Shown here one piece after another: positions 33,631-44,243 of a DNA stretch of 64,000 nucleotides. Source of the stretch: Rhipicephalus microplus (lineage: Eukaryota > Arthropoda > Arachnida > Ixodida > Ixodidae). Under the pieces are notes generated by a model. That model saw only the letters and a program-made list of their open reading frames with translations, was not told the DNA's origin and did not search any database. The translations under genes were made by a program, and so were the position numbers. The stretch is taken from the NCBI RefSeq assembly GCF_043290135.1, contig NC_134709.1:105604145-105668144 (forward strand). The letters run 5' to 3'. Position 1 is the first letter of the stretch. Each line of letters starts with the position of its first letter.

Positions 33631-33771
33631 TGTTACGTGATTTCGGCTGAGTGAAACAGGGCATAGTGGGCCAAACCCAAGTAAGGTTCCTCAAACTGAG
33701 AGTGAAGAAGTGGACGTTGTCGGTGAGCTGTTTGGTGGCTGCGACTGACTACTGTTATTTTTCACGTAACA
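33631..33771 (+). repeat. Gypsy-3 3' LTR
   Basis: It starts TGTTACGTGA and ends TCACGTAACA, giving a perfect 10-bp inverted terminal match with TG...CA. It lies about 40 bp after the integrase end. No second copy was found in the window, which fits a 5'-truncated element. Confidence 0.72.
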
Positions 33772-35153
33772 ATATAGCATTTACACTTGTTCGCCTTTTC
33801 AATCAACTTCTTGAAATCAGCCACCAGCGGCAAGAAAATGGGACATGCCGCCCACAAGTAATAATGGTGGTTATAAGAAGAAGAAGGCACCTTCTTTCTG
33901 CAGCTGCGTAGTGAGCTTGGCGCATTGCCCGCTATACGCCACCGCGTTACGTTAGCACGAGTGGTTAGCGAACGCAAGCGTGGAGAGCCGCCAAGGCAAT
34001 TGGTGAACAAAAAACAAAGAAAAGAAAATGTGATGCACGCGCTGCTTCTCTTTTGTTTGTAATTATCTATTGTTGTGTTAGCTGACTCCGTAAACAGTCA
34101 ATAGATAACACATGATTCAGATGAAAAACATGTCTCTTCCGAAGCCATCATCAGGCAAACCATAACGTATGCCTATTTTGTAATTTTTTTGGCAAAAAGT
34201 CAGAAGTTGAAAGTTCCCTGTGACTCTGACACGCTGCTCAAGGCACTAAAGCTGCATAACCAGAAGGCCATTGTAAAGCTGCGTATGTGTATCGCGAGTG
34301 CTACACTCATTAGGTATGTCACAATATGCAATGTTGCCTCTATAGTTACTTTTAGGTGCACTTACTATATACGTATGCCATCTGTAGCGGAATTTCTCCT
34401 GACTGATCGACTACTTTAACGCTTTCTGTGGTGTTTAAAATTTTGTTTTGGTGATGGGCAATCCTCCATTACGTGAATGTTCTGATTCGTGAAAGTTCTC
34501 TTCTTTCTAAAACATAATATATATAGTTAGGGAAGGGGACATCTTTTAAAGAGCCTAAAATGACACACTGTCAGCACTGTTCATACATGCTGAATGGAAG
34601 AGACGAAGGAGTGTGTTGATTTGAAATAGGGATTTTGATTGACCATGCTACAAAATAAAAGTAGATAATGAATTGTGCAAACAGTTCGGTAAGATCAACT
34701 CCACTGCTTCGTTCAACTGATTGCGCCTTTGTTGCATCAGAAACAATACTTTTCTTCGCTTTCCCATATGTACATACAGACCACGTAGGCTTTTATTCTG
34801 GAATTTTTCGCATTGATGTGAAAACTCTAAGCACCCACATTAATACCAGTGGAGGCCTCAATCGTTGTTTGCTGCCTATTATTGGAGCCCAAAGTATTAT
34901 TTTGCCTACCTAGCTTTACTGCTTAAAACGCTGCTTTCCATTGGAAAAAAAGTACACCATCTTCCGCTAAACGGAAACATGTGTCGACGCGAAGCAGTGA
35001 GGAAACAGTTCGCTTGAGTGGGAGACTTTGTAAATTATAGAGCGGGCGAATCCTAATGTAAATAGAATAGGAAAAGAGTGGCGCTTACAGTGGCACTGAC
35101 TCTTGTGCTGACGCTTACGCTAACGTTGACGCTGGCGCTCATTGCAGAGTTAA
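33772..35153. other. Intergenic spacer
   Basis: No gene is recognised. A run of degenerate hexamers (tgacgcttacgctaacgttgac) at about 35095-35145 yields an artefactual Ser/Val-rich frame on the minus strand. Confidence 0.4.
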
Positions 35154-35566
35154 GGCCGAACCACACGTTTGTTTTGCGTGCGCTGGCCGAGTGCGCGCGG
35201 TGCGCGCTCCAGGGGACCACGCATGCGCAGATGTCATAAGCGCGCCTGAACGCTCTGCGTACATCATTGTCTGCGGCGATCTGTGGTGCGATTATATACA
35301 AATTCCAAATCCGGACAAAGGCAGTCTGTTTCATTGAGTCGCGCGCGATTGGCCTATACGAGCCGTGACGTATGCAGTGACGTTCTGAGTGACGTGGGCT
35401 GGGGTGTAACGTGAATGTTTTTGTCCGGTTTTCGGAGGAAGGTGAAGGAACGGTCGGCGAGACCATTCGAAAGGAACCGGATGGATTGAAATGGCTGCAA
35501 GGTGGCCTGGATTGGATTGAAATGTAAAGGCTTCGCGAATTTTCAGCATCCGGGCACTTGGACAAC

Positions 35567-37350
35567 ATGGCGTTTCCCACTGCCACGATTTTTCGTCTCG
35601 CCTGTGTGGCAGCTGCAGCCAAGCAGAGACGGCGAAGCGAGGTTAAAGATGCATTTGAAAAGTTCACCGAAGAAGAGTTCCGGCAATGTTCTCGTCTGTC
35701 CGAACGAACAGTCCGCAGCTTGTGCGACGAACTTGTCCCTGTCATCAGATGCCAGCGAGCCAGTGGCCTTTCCACAGAGAGGAAAGTGTTGTGTGCGCTA
35801 CTATTATTCGCCACCGGTTCCTTATAGAGGAGCGTTGGTCACGAGGAGCACATCGGCAAGTCTCAACCGGCCGTGAGCAACGCTATCCACGAGGTGACGC
35901 AGGCCATCATCACCGTGGGTGTTAGGAAAAAGCTGGCGGACTTCCCACTGACAAAAGCTCCTAAGTATGAGGCAAAGGCGGAGTGTGTGCTACGCGGTTG
36001 CATCCAAGGGGTGCTGGCGTGTGCCGATGGCACGTTGGTCACCATTCGCAAGCCAGAGGGATTCAGACTGGCCGACACGGTGAGCTTCATATCCAGAAAG
36101 GGCTATTATGTCCTGAACGTCATGATCGTAAGTACCGTTAGGATCCTTTCTTACTCGCCCTTCGGAGCATTTGTTCAGTTGTGACGCCAAAGCTGGAAAA
36201 AGTAATAATGGAATGAATGAAAATAACCTGTAGGGAACAGGGTGCGAGCTTAGTTGGTGGCTCGCAAGGCCTCGGTAATAATAAGAGGCAAGTGTTTTGT
36301 GCGTGAGCCAGTTGCCGTTTTCGCACTGGATTGCATGCGCAATTGAGTTGCGCATTTTAGAGGTAATCAGTAATATGGGCAGCAGACATAGCAGAAGTAT
36401 ATACACGACAGGGAAGTATTTCCAACACGAAAGTGCTTACAATCACAATTGCATGAGCTGGCTTTGGCATTTACGAGTGTTCTTTGCCAAGAGCAACGCG
36501 TAGGTTTTCACTTATCGATCATTCAGTGGAAGTAGTAGCCATATGTACAGCAGAGGTGGGGTCGTTGCCCCCCCCTCCCCTCTCCTTAGTGTGCTACACC
36601 CTGTGTTTTCTTCTAAGTGAAGCTCCTTGTACCAATGACTGTACTAGTACGCATTGTTTCCTGCGTATGCGTAGAAAAAAGGGATTTATTCTGAGTATAT
36701 ATGCAGCACTATTTTGTGTCGCTCCTCATCGCAGGTGTGCAAAGCATGGCTGCGCATCCTTGTCATGGACCCATGATTCCCAGATTCGTGCCACGACTGC
36801 GGGGTGTGGGAACACAACCCACTGCGTGCACGCCTAGCTGCACATTTGCAGCCTGGTGAATATCTGCTTGGTAAGTATTAATGTGTACTACCTGGGCAGA
36901 GCACTCAGCTTTTATGCTTATATTGCAGGAGACACAGGCTATCCCATCAAGCCATGGCTCCTAATTCCATTCCTTGGCAGTCAACCGTGCAACACTTCCG
37001 AAGGCCGATAAAATAAGCAGCACGCATCCATGCGCAAAGTTGTGTAAAGATGTATCGCCGTGTTGAAGAGCAAGTACCGCTGCTTGCAGCACTTTCGAAC
37101 GATGCTCTACAAACCCGATCGGGCAGCTCAAATTATCTATGCTTGCTTTGCTCTCCACAACATTGCGTTGAATGCAGGCGACTGGACCTTGGACAAGTAT
37201 GTTGTGGACATGCCACCAGCTGAGGGTGACGATGGGGAGCCAAGGTGGAGCCAATAGCTCACACCACGCAACGTGCTGCTCAGAGACGGCAGCAGCGCAG
37301 CGCTGTCTTTGACCTTTTTGGAGTACACAGGAATGGTGAGTTTTCATGTT
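35567..37350 (+). pseudogene. Harbinger transposase (HARBI1-like DDE), three exons, inactivated
   Basis: Exon 1 starts at ATG 35567 (MAFPTATIFRLACVAAAAKQ) and ends 36127 before gtaagt. Exon 2 is 36735-36870, and exon 3 starts 36929 after a 58-bp intron. Homology-defining parts: FATGSL, VSNAIHEVTQAI, the first catalytic Asp in ACADGTLV, the second in GDTGYP, and KSKYRCLQHFRT with YACFALHNI near the end. The enzyme would cut and join transposon ends in the nucleus. In-frame stops occur at 35825-35827, 37010-37012 and 37045-37047. The last is TAA where VERC-type motifs carry the catalytic Glu. After a stop at 37255 the homologous reading seems to continue in another frame to about 37350. Confidence 0.88.
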
Positions 37351-38151
37351 TTAATATCCCACGCATAATTTATTTATACTGACTCTAGTGCATCTAGACA
37401 TGACAGGGCTGTGTTTGCCACATTTGAATACACAAAGTATTTACTCGTGCTTCAATATGAAGCAAGGTGTCAATGTCAAAGTGCTGCATTTTCTTTAAAT
37501 GGCACATGAAATATGCTACAGAAACACCCTTTTTCATATCAGTGATCACAGTCACAACAGACTAGATTGGAGCAAGAATATATGAGCGGCACTCTGTGCT
37601 GAATGTTGCTATCAAAAAATTGTGCGAACAATGCAGCAACGTCTCAGAATTTCTTTCACCAGAACGCGTAAAAATCGCGATTGCATTAGTAACATGTTGC
37701 ATGAACACATAATACATAAGTCCATATCTTCTCATAGTGACTGACTACAAGCATTCAATTGTGCACGGCAGTCTTGACAAGCAATTGTTCTCGTCAAGTT
37801 GTGCTGGTTTTTCGCTCATTGTCCTAAACATTATATGAACGTTATAATAACATTTGATTTGAATTCTCGACTGCAGTCACGCTGCAATGTTCAAAAATAT
37901 GCAAATCAAGACGGCAAACAACAGGCGAGTTGTTTTGATAACATAGAGCATGAATCATTCGCTCAGCCATCTGGCGGCTTCCAAACCATACCACGTTCAA
38001 AATTTATTCCCGCAACGGGTCGTTTACAATGCAAACTAGATGAAATCAATCGCTAACATGTGGCTGTGATGATGACCATTTTCATTTGTGAAACTGTGCG
38101 AGATGACCACTTACTAGATTAGCGCTCTCAAACAAGATTCAGAATGTAGTT
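37351..38151. other. Noncoding interior of the Harbinger element
   Basis: AT-rich sequence without gene-like frames. It lies between the transposase gene and the foldback repeat. Confidence 0.4.
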
Positions 38152-39985
38152 GTTTCACCCAAGGAGCTTTAAATAAATATTGCTGGAGTGGAGGCCTCCC
38201 ATGCATACCCATGGGGTGCAGTGAAGCCGTGGTGGCCATCTTGCCATAGGCAAAATACGGTAGCCAAAGCACGCCCGCAACTTTTTTACGCCGCGTTCTT
38301 TAACGATTATGGAGGGAATTAAGTGGTAAATTGACAAGATTAAGAAGTCAAATAGCAAACTAGATTACAGTCGACCTTATTTTGTTTCTTTGGGCGTGTT
38401 TCTTGCAGTCATGCTCACCGACGAAACATTCTCGGCATTCATTTTCTTGTTTAATTTATTCTTCATGTGACTGAATCTTATGCATAGGTAGATTTCGACC
38501 ACTTTGCATGAAATATAAAAGTGGATGTCGCAAGCTTCGCATGTTCAAAAGGATATACTAATCGAAAAAGATGTTTGTATGAGGGAAAGCTACCGTGAGT
38601 CCCCCCACCCCTCCTGCTCTCAGAAATGGGCTTTTGATTTTTGATTCCTTTCCGTTTAGCTTGAACGTAAAGCCTTGCTCTTTTGGTCCACAACAATTTC
38701 TCTGCTGTAGCATTCCCTTCATAGGCTGTTTTAGCTCCCCTTAGAAAACATAAAGTTTCTTTTTTTGTAAGAGCTGCTGTGTAGCCGCTGCAACTCTCAT
38801 ATATTCAAGTTGAACGGCACGAGTATCCCTTGGTTATGGTCATTTATTAGATTTTTTTGCAGTTATTTGCAACACAAACATTGCATAGTTCAGACGCTGT
38901 TTTTTTTTGCTGCACTTCAAATAACAAAATGTAAAAAAAGAAAGGTTCCTGTTTGTTGGCCAAACAATGTTAACTCCCCTCGTGGTAGCGAGTTAAGCTT
39001 CTAATTACCAAAACTAAAAAGCAGGGGTGTAGCCAGAGACTGGCACCTCGGGCTCGTGCGCCACCCCCTCACCCCCCCAGTCCGCCCCGAATCGTTTTCG
39101 CCATGGTATAGAGAGTAAAAATGGTTATTTCAAGGGGGTGCCCCCTCCAGAAAACAACGAAATGCCCCCCCTCCCCCGGAAAAATTTTTTTTGGCTACGC
39201 AAGTTTTATGGCTGGGATAGTTGCAGGGTGAAGATCCATAGCTCACGGCGCACTGACTTCGTCCGTGTCGCGCACTGTGGGCTATTCCGGCTACGCCGCT
39301 GCCAGTAATGAAAAACTAAATGATGGAAATGAATAGTTAACGAATAGTTAAGGGTGTGTTATTTTCAAACTTGCTTACCACTCCAGTGGTATCAGAAAGC
39401 CCATTATTCTGTATCAGTGGACATTTCAGGGGTTTTAGAAACGCATCTAGCCCAGCCGGAAAACCTAAGGGTCACAGTCCAGTCTGGCTGTAACAATTCG
39501 ACAAGTGTCTCCAACATGTGTGGTCGTGGTATTTTCGCTTCCAGTCATCCCGTCATCTAATGGCATAAGTGTTCAAAAGCACGGCCCGAAGTGCTTCGAA
39601 CATTTGGGTCCTTAAGAAACGCGTTAGGAAAAAAAGGATGACCATTAGATATCTGAAAACAGGTTTACAGCTATCAAAATGCATGTGTCCTGGCATACAG
39701 TTTTCTGGCATAAAGTATGATGCTCACAGCTGAAACATTATTGCAGAAAACCTTTTCGCTTGACTATGTACCCTTAAGAAAGGCACAATGTATCTGTCAC
39801 AATTAACGTCCGGACGCTATACAACACCGGCGAACATGTGGAACATCTGTGCGGCCGCAGCCGCTTGAGTTGCGGAAGGCATGCTTTCTGCCTATGGCAA
39901 GATGGCGGCACGCGGCTTCACCTAAAGGCCGCCTCCTCCACTCCAGCAAATATTACTTTAACCTCCTTGGTTACACCTTAGCCTC
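38152..39985. mobile_element. Foldback-type element with long inverted ends
   Basis: Left arm about 38152-38285 (ccaaggagctttaaataaat, attgctggagtgga, gccatcttgccataggcaaa) is inverted at about 39870-39985 (tttctgcctatggcaagatgg, ctccactccagcaaatatt, taacctccttgg). The arms are roughly 110-130 bp and moderately diverged. The interior has no coding potential and holds the MITE at 39021-39302. It sits inside the Harbinger element, so it inserted later. Confidence 0.62.
39021..39302. mobile_element. MITE with GCAGnGGnGTAGCC inverted ends
   Basis: The left end GCAGGGGTGTAGCC (39021-39034) and right end GGCTACGCCGCTGC (39289-39302) are inverted repeats of 14 bp with two mismatches. The interior includes C- and G-runs and no ORF. 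It is nested within the foldback element and related by its ends to 23757-23911. Confidence 0.6.
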
Positions 39986-40328
39986 ATTGTGCTGAAATTA
40001 AAATATCACAGTGAACTGCAAAACAGTGTGATGCAAAAAGATATCAGATTACTACACTATGTGGTAATGCTGCATAAAAAGCACAGTGAGCTAGAAAACA
40101 CAGTGGGACAATACAAATATCACAGAAACATTAACAGAAAATGTCAACTATACACTTGTGGTCTCCTTGTGAATGGCTAGACACCTTTGAAATGTGGGGA
40201 AAAACACTGCCTCTGTTACAACTCGAACATACATTTAGAAATGCATGTATCGAACATAAAAAATGGTGTACTCCTTGTACAAAATAAAGGCTAACCTAAA
40301 TCTAGTTATATGTACTAAATTGAAACAA
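39986..40328. other. Noncoding sequence
   Basis: No gene or repeat is recognised apart from a weak aaaacacagtg/aaaacagtgtg echo. Confidence 0.35.
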
Positions 40329-40585
40329 AAAACGTATAAAATAGAACATGAACAGCAAAACGTAAACATATCAAAAACAGTAAACGAATTATGAATGATA
40401 AAAAGTTGAAAACATGGCGAAAAACAAACTAAACTATGTATATGTCTCCCGAAGCGCATAAAATTGAACATGAACAGCAGCACCTAAACACACTGAAACC
40501 AACAAATCAATAATAAATGATGACAAAAAAAACATTGAAAACATGACGAAAAATTAAACTAAACTACGTATCGCTTTCTCGCAGA
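40329..40585. repeat. Two-unit tandem repeat, about 125 bp each
   Basis: Blocks such as taaaatagaacatgaacagc, then aacatggcgaaaaacaaact, then actatgtat at 40335-40445 recur as taaaattgaacatgaacagc, then aacatgacgaaaaattaaact, then actacgtat at 40459-40575. The copies differ by scattered substitutions. Confidence 0.75.
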
Positions 40586-41175
40586 AAGCCCTCAGCCATG
40601 GCCAGTGCCCTCCTGCGCCGCTGCCACACACCGTGCTGCACAAGCGATGCGGGTGGTTGATTTTTTCATTTCCCGCAGCACCTGCGATGAATCATCATTG
40701 TGTAAATGTTTAGGTGAGCTGCCAGTAAACCCTTAACCATCTCGTGGCTGGAAGCTGCTGCTGCTGCCAAGAATTGCAACGGGCACAACAATATACCCTC
40801 AGTTGAAGATCAACTGGCCTGATGGCATCCTTTGAAAGTGTGAAGCTTTGCGTCAAAGCTATGCCCTCCTCGTGCAGACCAACAAACATTTGTTGAAACT
40901 ACTCTTTATTATTGTCTTCAAATGCATCTCTCACTATGAAACAGCCCTTTTCAAGGCTAACTAACCTTTTGCCCGGCAGTTTATCATTGCAGATACCCGA
41001 TACTATGCCCTCAATACAATGCATGGTTCTTGTTTACGGCCCAAGTTGGTTTCAGTCATCATAATAGAGCATGGAGAATGCTTACGCCCCTTATGTAAAA
41101 TGTAAACAAAGGGTCTACTCACCTTGAGCACCTTGTCGCCCTGCTCAAGGTTCCGGTCCTGCGCTCAATAAAGCA
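40586..41175. other. Noncoding sequence, 3' flank of the Harbinger Myb-like gene
   Basis: No frame with recognisable domains. Part may be the 3' untranslated or intronic sequence of the minus-strand Myb-like gene. Confidence 0.35.
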
Positions 41176-42106
41176 CTAAGTTCTCAGATGCTTCCGTGTT
41201 ACTGTGTCACTGCCATCTTCAGCCGCTTCAGTGGCCTCCACATCCATTTCCACCACAGCATCGGGAACATCCGCCTGCTGGAAAGTGTAGTAAGCATGAT
41301 ATTTCAGAAAGTGGGTATTCGTTACTCTGGGTATTTTGCAATTTTGCGTACAAAACATCTGCGGAAATGTTCTGCAGCCATTCCGTGGTCATTGATATCA
41401 TGTATTACACTTTTAGTGCATGCACTTGCCCGCAGGCATTGCGTGTTTTATGACAAATTATTACCCCTTGTACTGCAGGGGCTGCAGACTGAGATTTTAG
41501 TTAATAGACCTACCCACTTTTTAATACTTTTTCCTGCGCTATATACCCGTTTAACAAGGTTCTGCTAAAGGCACCCCTTCAGATATCGAATTCTGTCATG
41601 GCGCCGCTCAGGGACCCGTGATACTGCGGCGGCAGAGTGCTTACCTGTAGATAGGTGAGACCAAACACTCCACTGAAGCGTGTCATCCCAGTCAACTGTA
41701 GAACCCGGCCGCGGAAGCCAGGCAGCGAACCCCCTCCATTGCCCCTGAAAATATACACCAATGTCAAAGAACAAATCACCCGCGCCATTCGACGGTCACT
41801 CACGTTTGTGCCTCTCTGATGGTGGCGGCGTCAAGGCGGGCCTCGTGCACCGGCCTGCGCCACCAAGCTTGCCACTCATGGTTCAGTGCGTCGCTGAGCT
41901 CTTGCCACAGCCGCCGCCGGTCGATGACGCCGTGCCGAAGCTTGATGGCTTTCGCCACGAGCTGGGGGTGTTCGTCCAGAAAGGGAAGCACCAGTGCGCG
42001 CTGAGCTTCGGAAACGCGAATGAGCCGCTGCTGCTGTTGGCTACTGGTGCCGTTGCCCTCCACCTTGATTGCGCTCGACTGAGCCAACAACTTCGAAAGT
42101 TGCGCC
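41176..42106 (-). pseudogene. Harbinger second gene: Myb/SANT-like DNA-binding protein, three predicted exons
   Basis: Exon 1 (ATG at 42090 down to 41804) encodes a trihelix/Myb-like segment: QRALVLPFLDEHPQLVAKAI, then RRRLWQELSDALNHE, then WQAWWRRPVHEAR. It ends before gtgagtg. Exon 2 (41744-41645) lies between tttcag and gtaagc (GNGGGSLPGFRGRVLQLTG). Exon 3 (41277-41176) follows ctttccag and encodes an acidic tail (VVEMDVEATEAAEDGSD). In Harbinger systems this protein binds the transposon ends and carries the transposase to the nucleus. Exon frames look open, but I cannot exclude decay, and the transposase partner is dead. Calling the exons a single gene is an inference. Confidence 0.65.
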
Positions 42107-43271
42107 GTTTAGGTTTGTATAGTGGTGGAGATATGGAAACAGTAACTGCTTGAAACGGGGTTGTACTTAGCGCCACTACTTACCGTCCCGCTAAACTTAG
42201 CCTCATTTCAAAACAATAACAAAAAATACGTTTATATTGTGCCGTATTCCTAATTGAGCATTTGAAAACATTTGCCAACACATTTTAATAGTGATAAATA
42301 GCAGGTAAACATTTTCAACACGTTACAAACACTTTTCACTTTGCTATACGGTCCCCAAGACCACGTCAAAATGATAACGCAAGGCTTCATTTCCCTCATT
42401 GGCTGTTCACTTCCCTTCGTCCTCGCGACCGCTGCGGGCCGCCCACTTTTTGACGTTACCGACAGACCGCTTCCATCCGGATTAGGAATTTGTATATAAT
42501 TGCACCACTGATTTCGGCCTTTGGACGGCGTGCATCTAGCCACACTTGCCGCGCTTGGAGCCCTGCAGATACGAAAGGACGCCGTGGCTGTACTCAGACA
42601 TCGACCTAGCCGGCGTGTAGCAACCAATTTCGATTACCTTTTCTTTCCTTTTCGTTCACGTTTTACAACCCTAAATACAGAACAACGACACTCACAGCCA
42701 TATGTATTCATTTACGAGTTATATTTATTAATGTTTCGCCCCAATACATGACACCACGAGACCGCTTAGTTCTATTTTGCCCGACGCGCCGCAAACATCG
42801 TATACCAACGCACACCATGCAGTCTAGTGTGTTCTCATGATTGTCTGACCATGCTTTCTAATGCTAAATAGTTTTACACACCAGCACTCGTTGGGCTCGA
42901 TCACGTAGCGGCGAATGTGCCTTACCTGCCGGTGGTGCGATACACGGCGTGCGCTAAGCAGCTTTGTTCAGTGAGCTCGTGTACGCACTCATGTTTTCCT
43001 GGCCATGCTATGTGGTGCGTTATGGCTGTGTCTGGCACTACCAAAACTTACGGGGAATGATCAAGTTCACATTAATCACTTGGAAGCAAACGAACAGCTC
43101 AATACGTGACGCCACCGCCTATATTCCCGCCTGCTTGGGGTAAACGGGCGCCGGCACGGGCCTGCGCGCGCAGTGTGTTGGTGGAAATCACTATTCCTCA
43201 CGAGTCACGCCCAGAGTACGCGTGCTGACGCGCTCCTGCTTGCGCTCGGTCTGCGTACGTGTGGTTCGGGC
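42107..43271. other. Right terminal region of the Harbinger element
   Basis: Noncoding, GC-rich towards the end. It contains the subterminal inverted match near 42480-42520 and ends with the candidate terminal inverted repeat at 43258-43271. Confidence 0.45.
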
Positions 43272-43984
43272 TATATGCAGGAAAGTATCAGGTGTGCTCA
43301 CTCTGTCATTTTATGTCCTAAAACTGCAAGGCTCCCCCAGTGCAGTATGCAGCTGTGAACTCCATACAGATTAGAGAGTTCCTACAGCAGAGAGAAAGGC
43401 GAGCGCATCAGAATATATTTGGGGGAGGGGACCAATCTGCGCAGTGGAGGTGTGCACGCCACATGAGGGACGGGCAAAGCCTCCACCTCAAGCTGCTTCG
43501 CGCCTGGAATGTGGTCTCTAGTCATGAGGTATAGTTGAAACAAAGTGCACATATTGCTTTACAGATGTCTAGCGGGCACTTAGCTTATCCACAGCATGAC
43601 AAATCATGGTGTATCGGGTGCTCCCTACCTCATGACACTTCGGGTAGTTTTTGGTGTTAAGGTTACTTTGTATGTGCACTTGTGTTGGTTGCACAAAGAG
43701 AAACTGCAATGGTATCTAGAATTTCCTGCTTTCACTGTGATTGTGGTGCGTGTTTTCTGTACGCTTCATGAAATTTTTTTGTTCCTTGAGCTTTTCCTTG
43801 ATGTCTGAATCTAAGATATGGCACTGGCTAAATATGCCCGTGCATGAAATCAAGCACCAACATGTTGCGGACAATTTTACCACCGCGTTAAAATGCACTA
43901 AAACTTGCGCTAAAATTTGGCTCATTCTTACCTACTCGAAATGCGACTGTTGTGGGGAATATGAAGACCATCGCCGTAATTCCC
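43272..43984. other. Spacer with one unassigned open frame
   Basis: A 64-codon frame at 43340-43534 (plus; AVNSIQIREFLQQRERRAHQ) looks less random than its neighbours but matches no family I recognise. The rest shows nothing. Confidence 0.3.
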
Positions 43985-44056
43985 CTACATTTACTTCAAC
44001 AGCAAAAGTTTTTTAAATGTGAAGCGTTTCTTAGTGACCTACGGGTACTTTGAGCG

Positions 44057-44243
<187 letters not shown>

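Larger units (their letters stand above)
28300..33771 (+). mobile_element. Gypsy-3: 5'-truncated Gypsy element with 3' LTR, split by a LINE
   Basis: Sequence from about 28310 reads as the end of a Gypsy RT, followed by RNase H, integrase, and after the LINE (29907-33151) the integrase C-terminus and a 141-bp 3' LTR. The 8-bp GATGGGTA at 29899-29906 and 33152-33159 rejoins the Gypsy-3 reading across the LINE. The 5' end is missing here. The protease fragment at 18.8-19.4 kb has the right strand but lies 9 kb away. All domains carry stops or frame changes. Confidence 0.85.
35154..43271. mobile_element. PIF/Harbinger-type DNA transposon with two genes (inactivated)
   Basis: The left end ggccgaaccacacg (35154) is mirrored at the right by cgtgtggttcgggc (ending 43271), a 14-bp inverted repeat with one mismatch. 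A subterminal block (gattatatacaaattcc...aatccgga) at about 35290 recurs inverted near 42495. Between them lie a DDE transposase gene (plus) and a Myb/SANT-like gene (minus), the two-gene set typical of Harbinger. Flanking trinucleotides are taa and tat, so a TWA target duplication is only approximate. The extent is likely but not proven. Confidence 0.65.

Noticed and set aside
35053..35814. 253-residue minus-strand frame over the Harbinger 5' region
   Set aside because: It is a shadow of transposase exon 1 and of a tgacgc-type simple repeat, with no domain.
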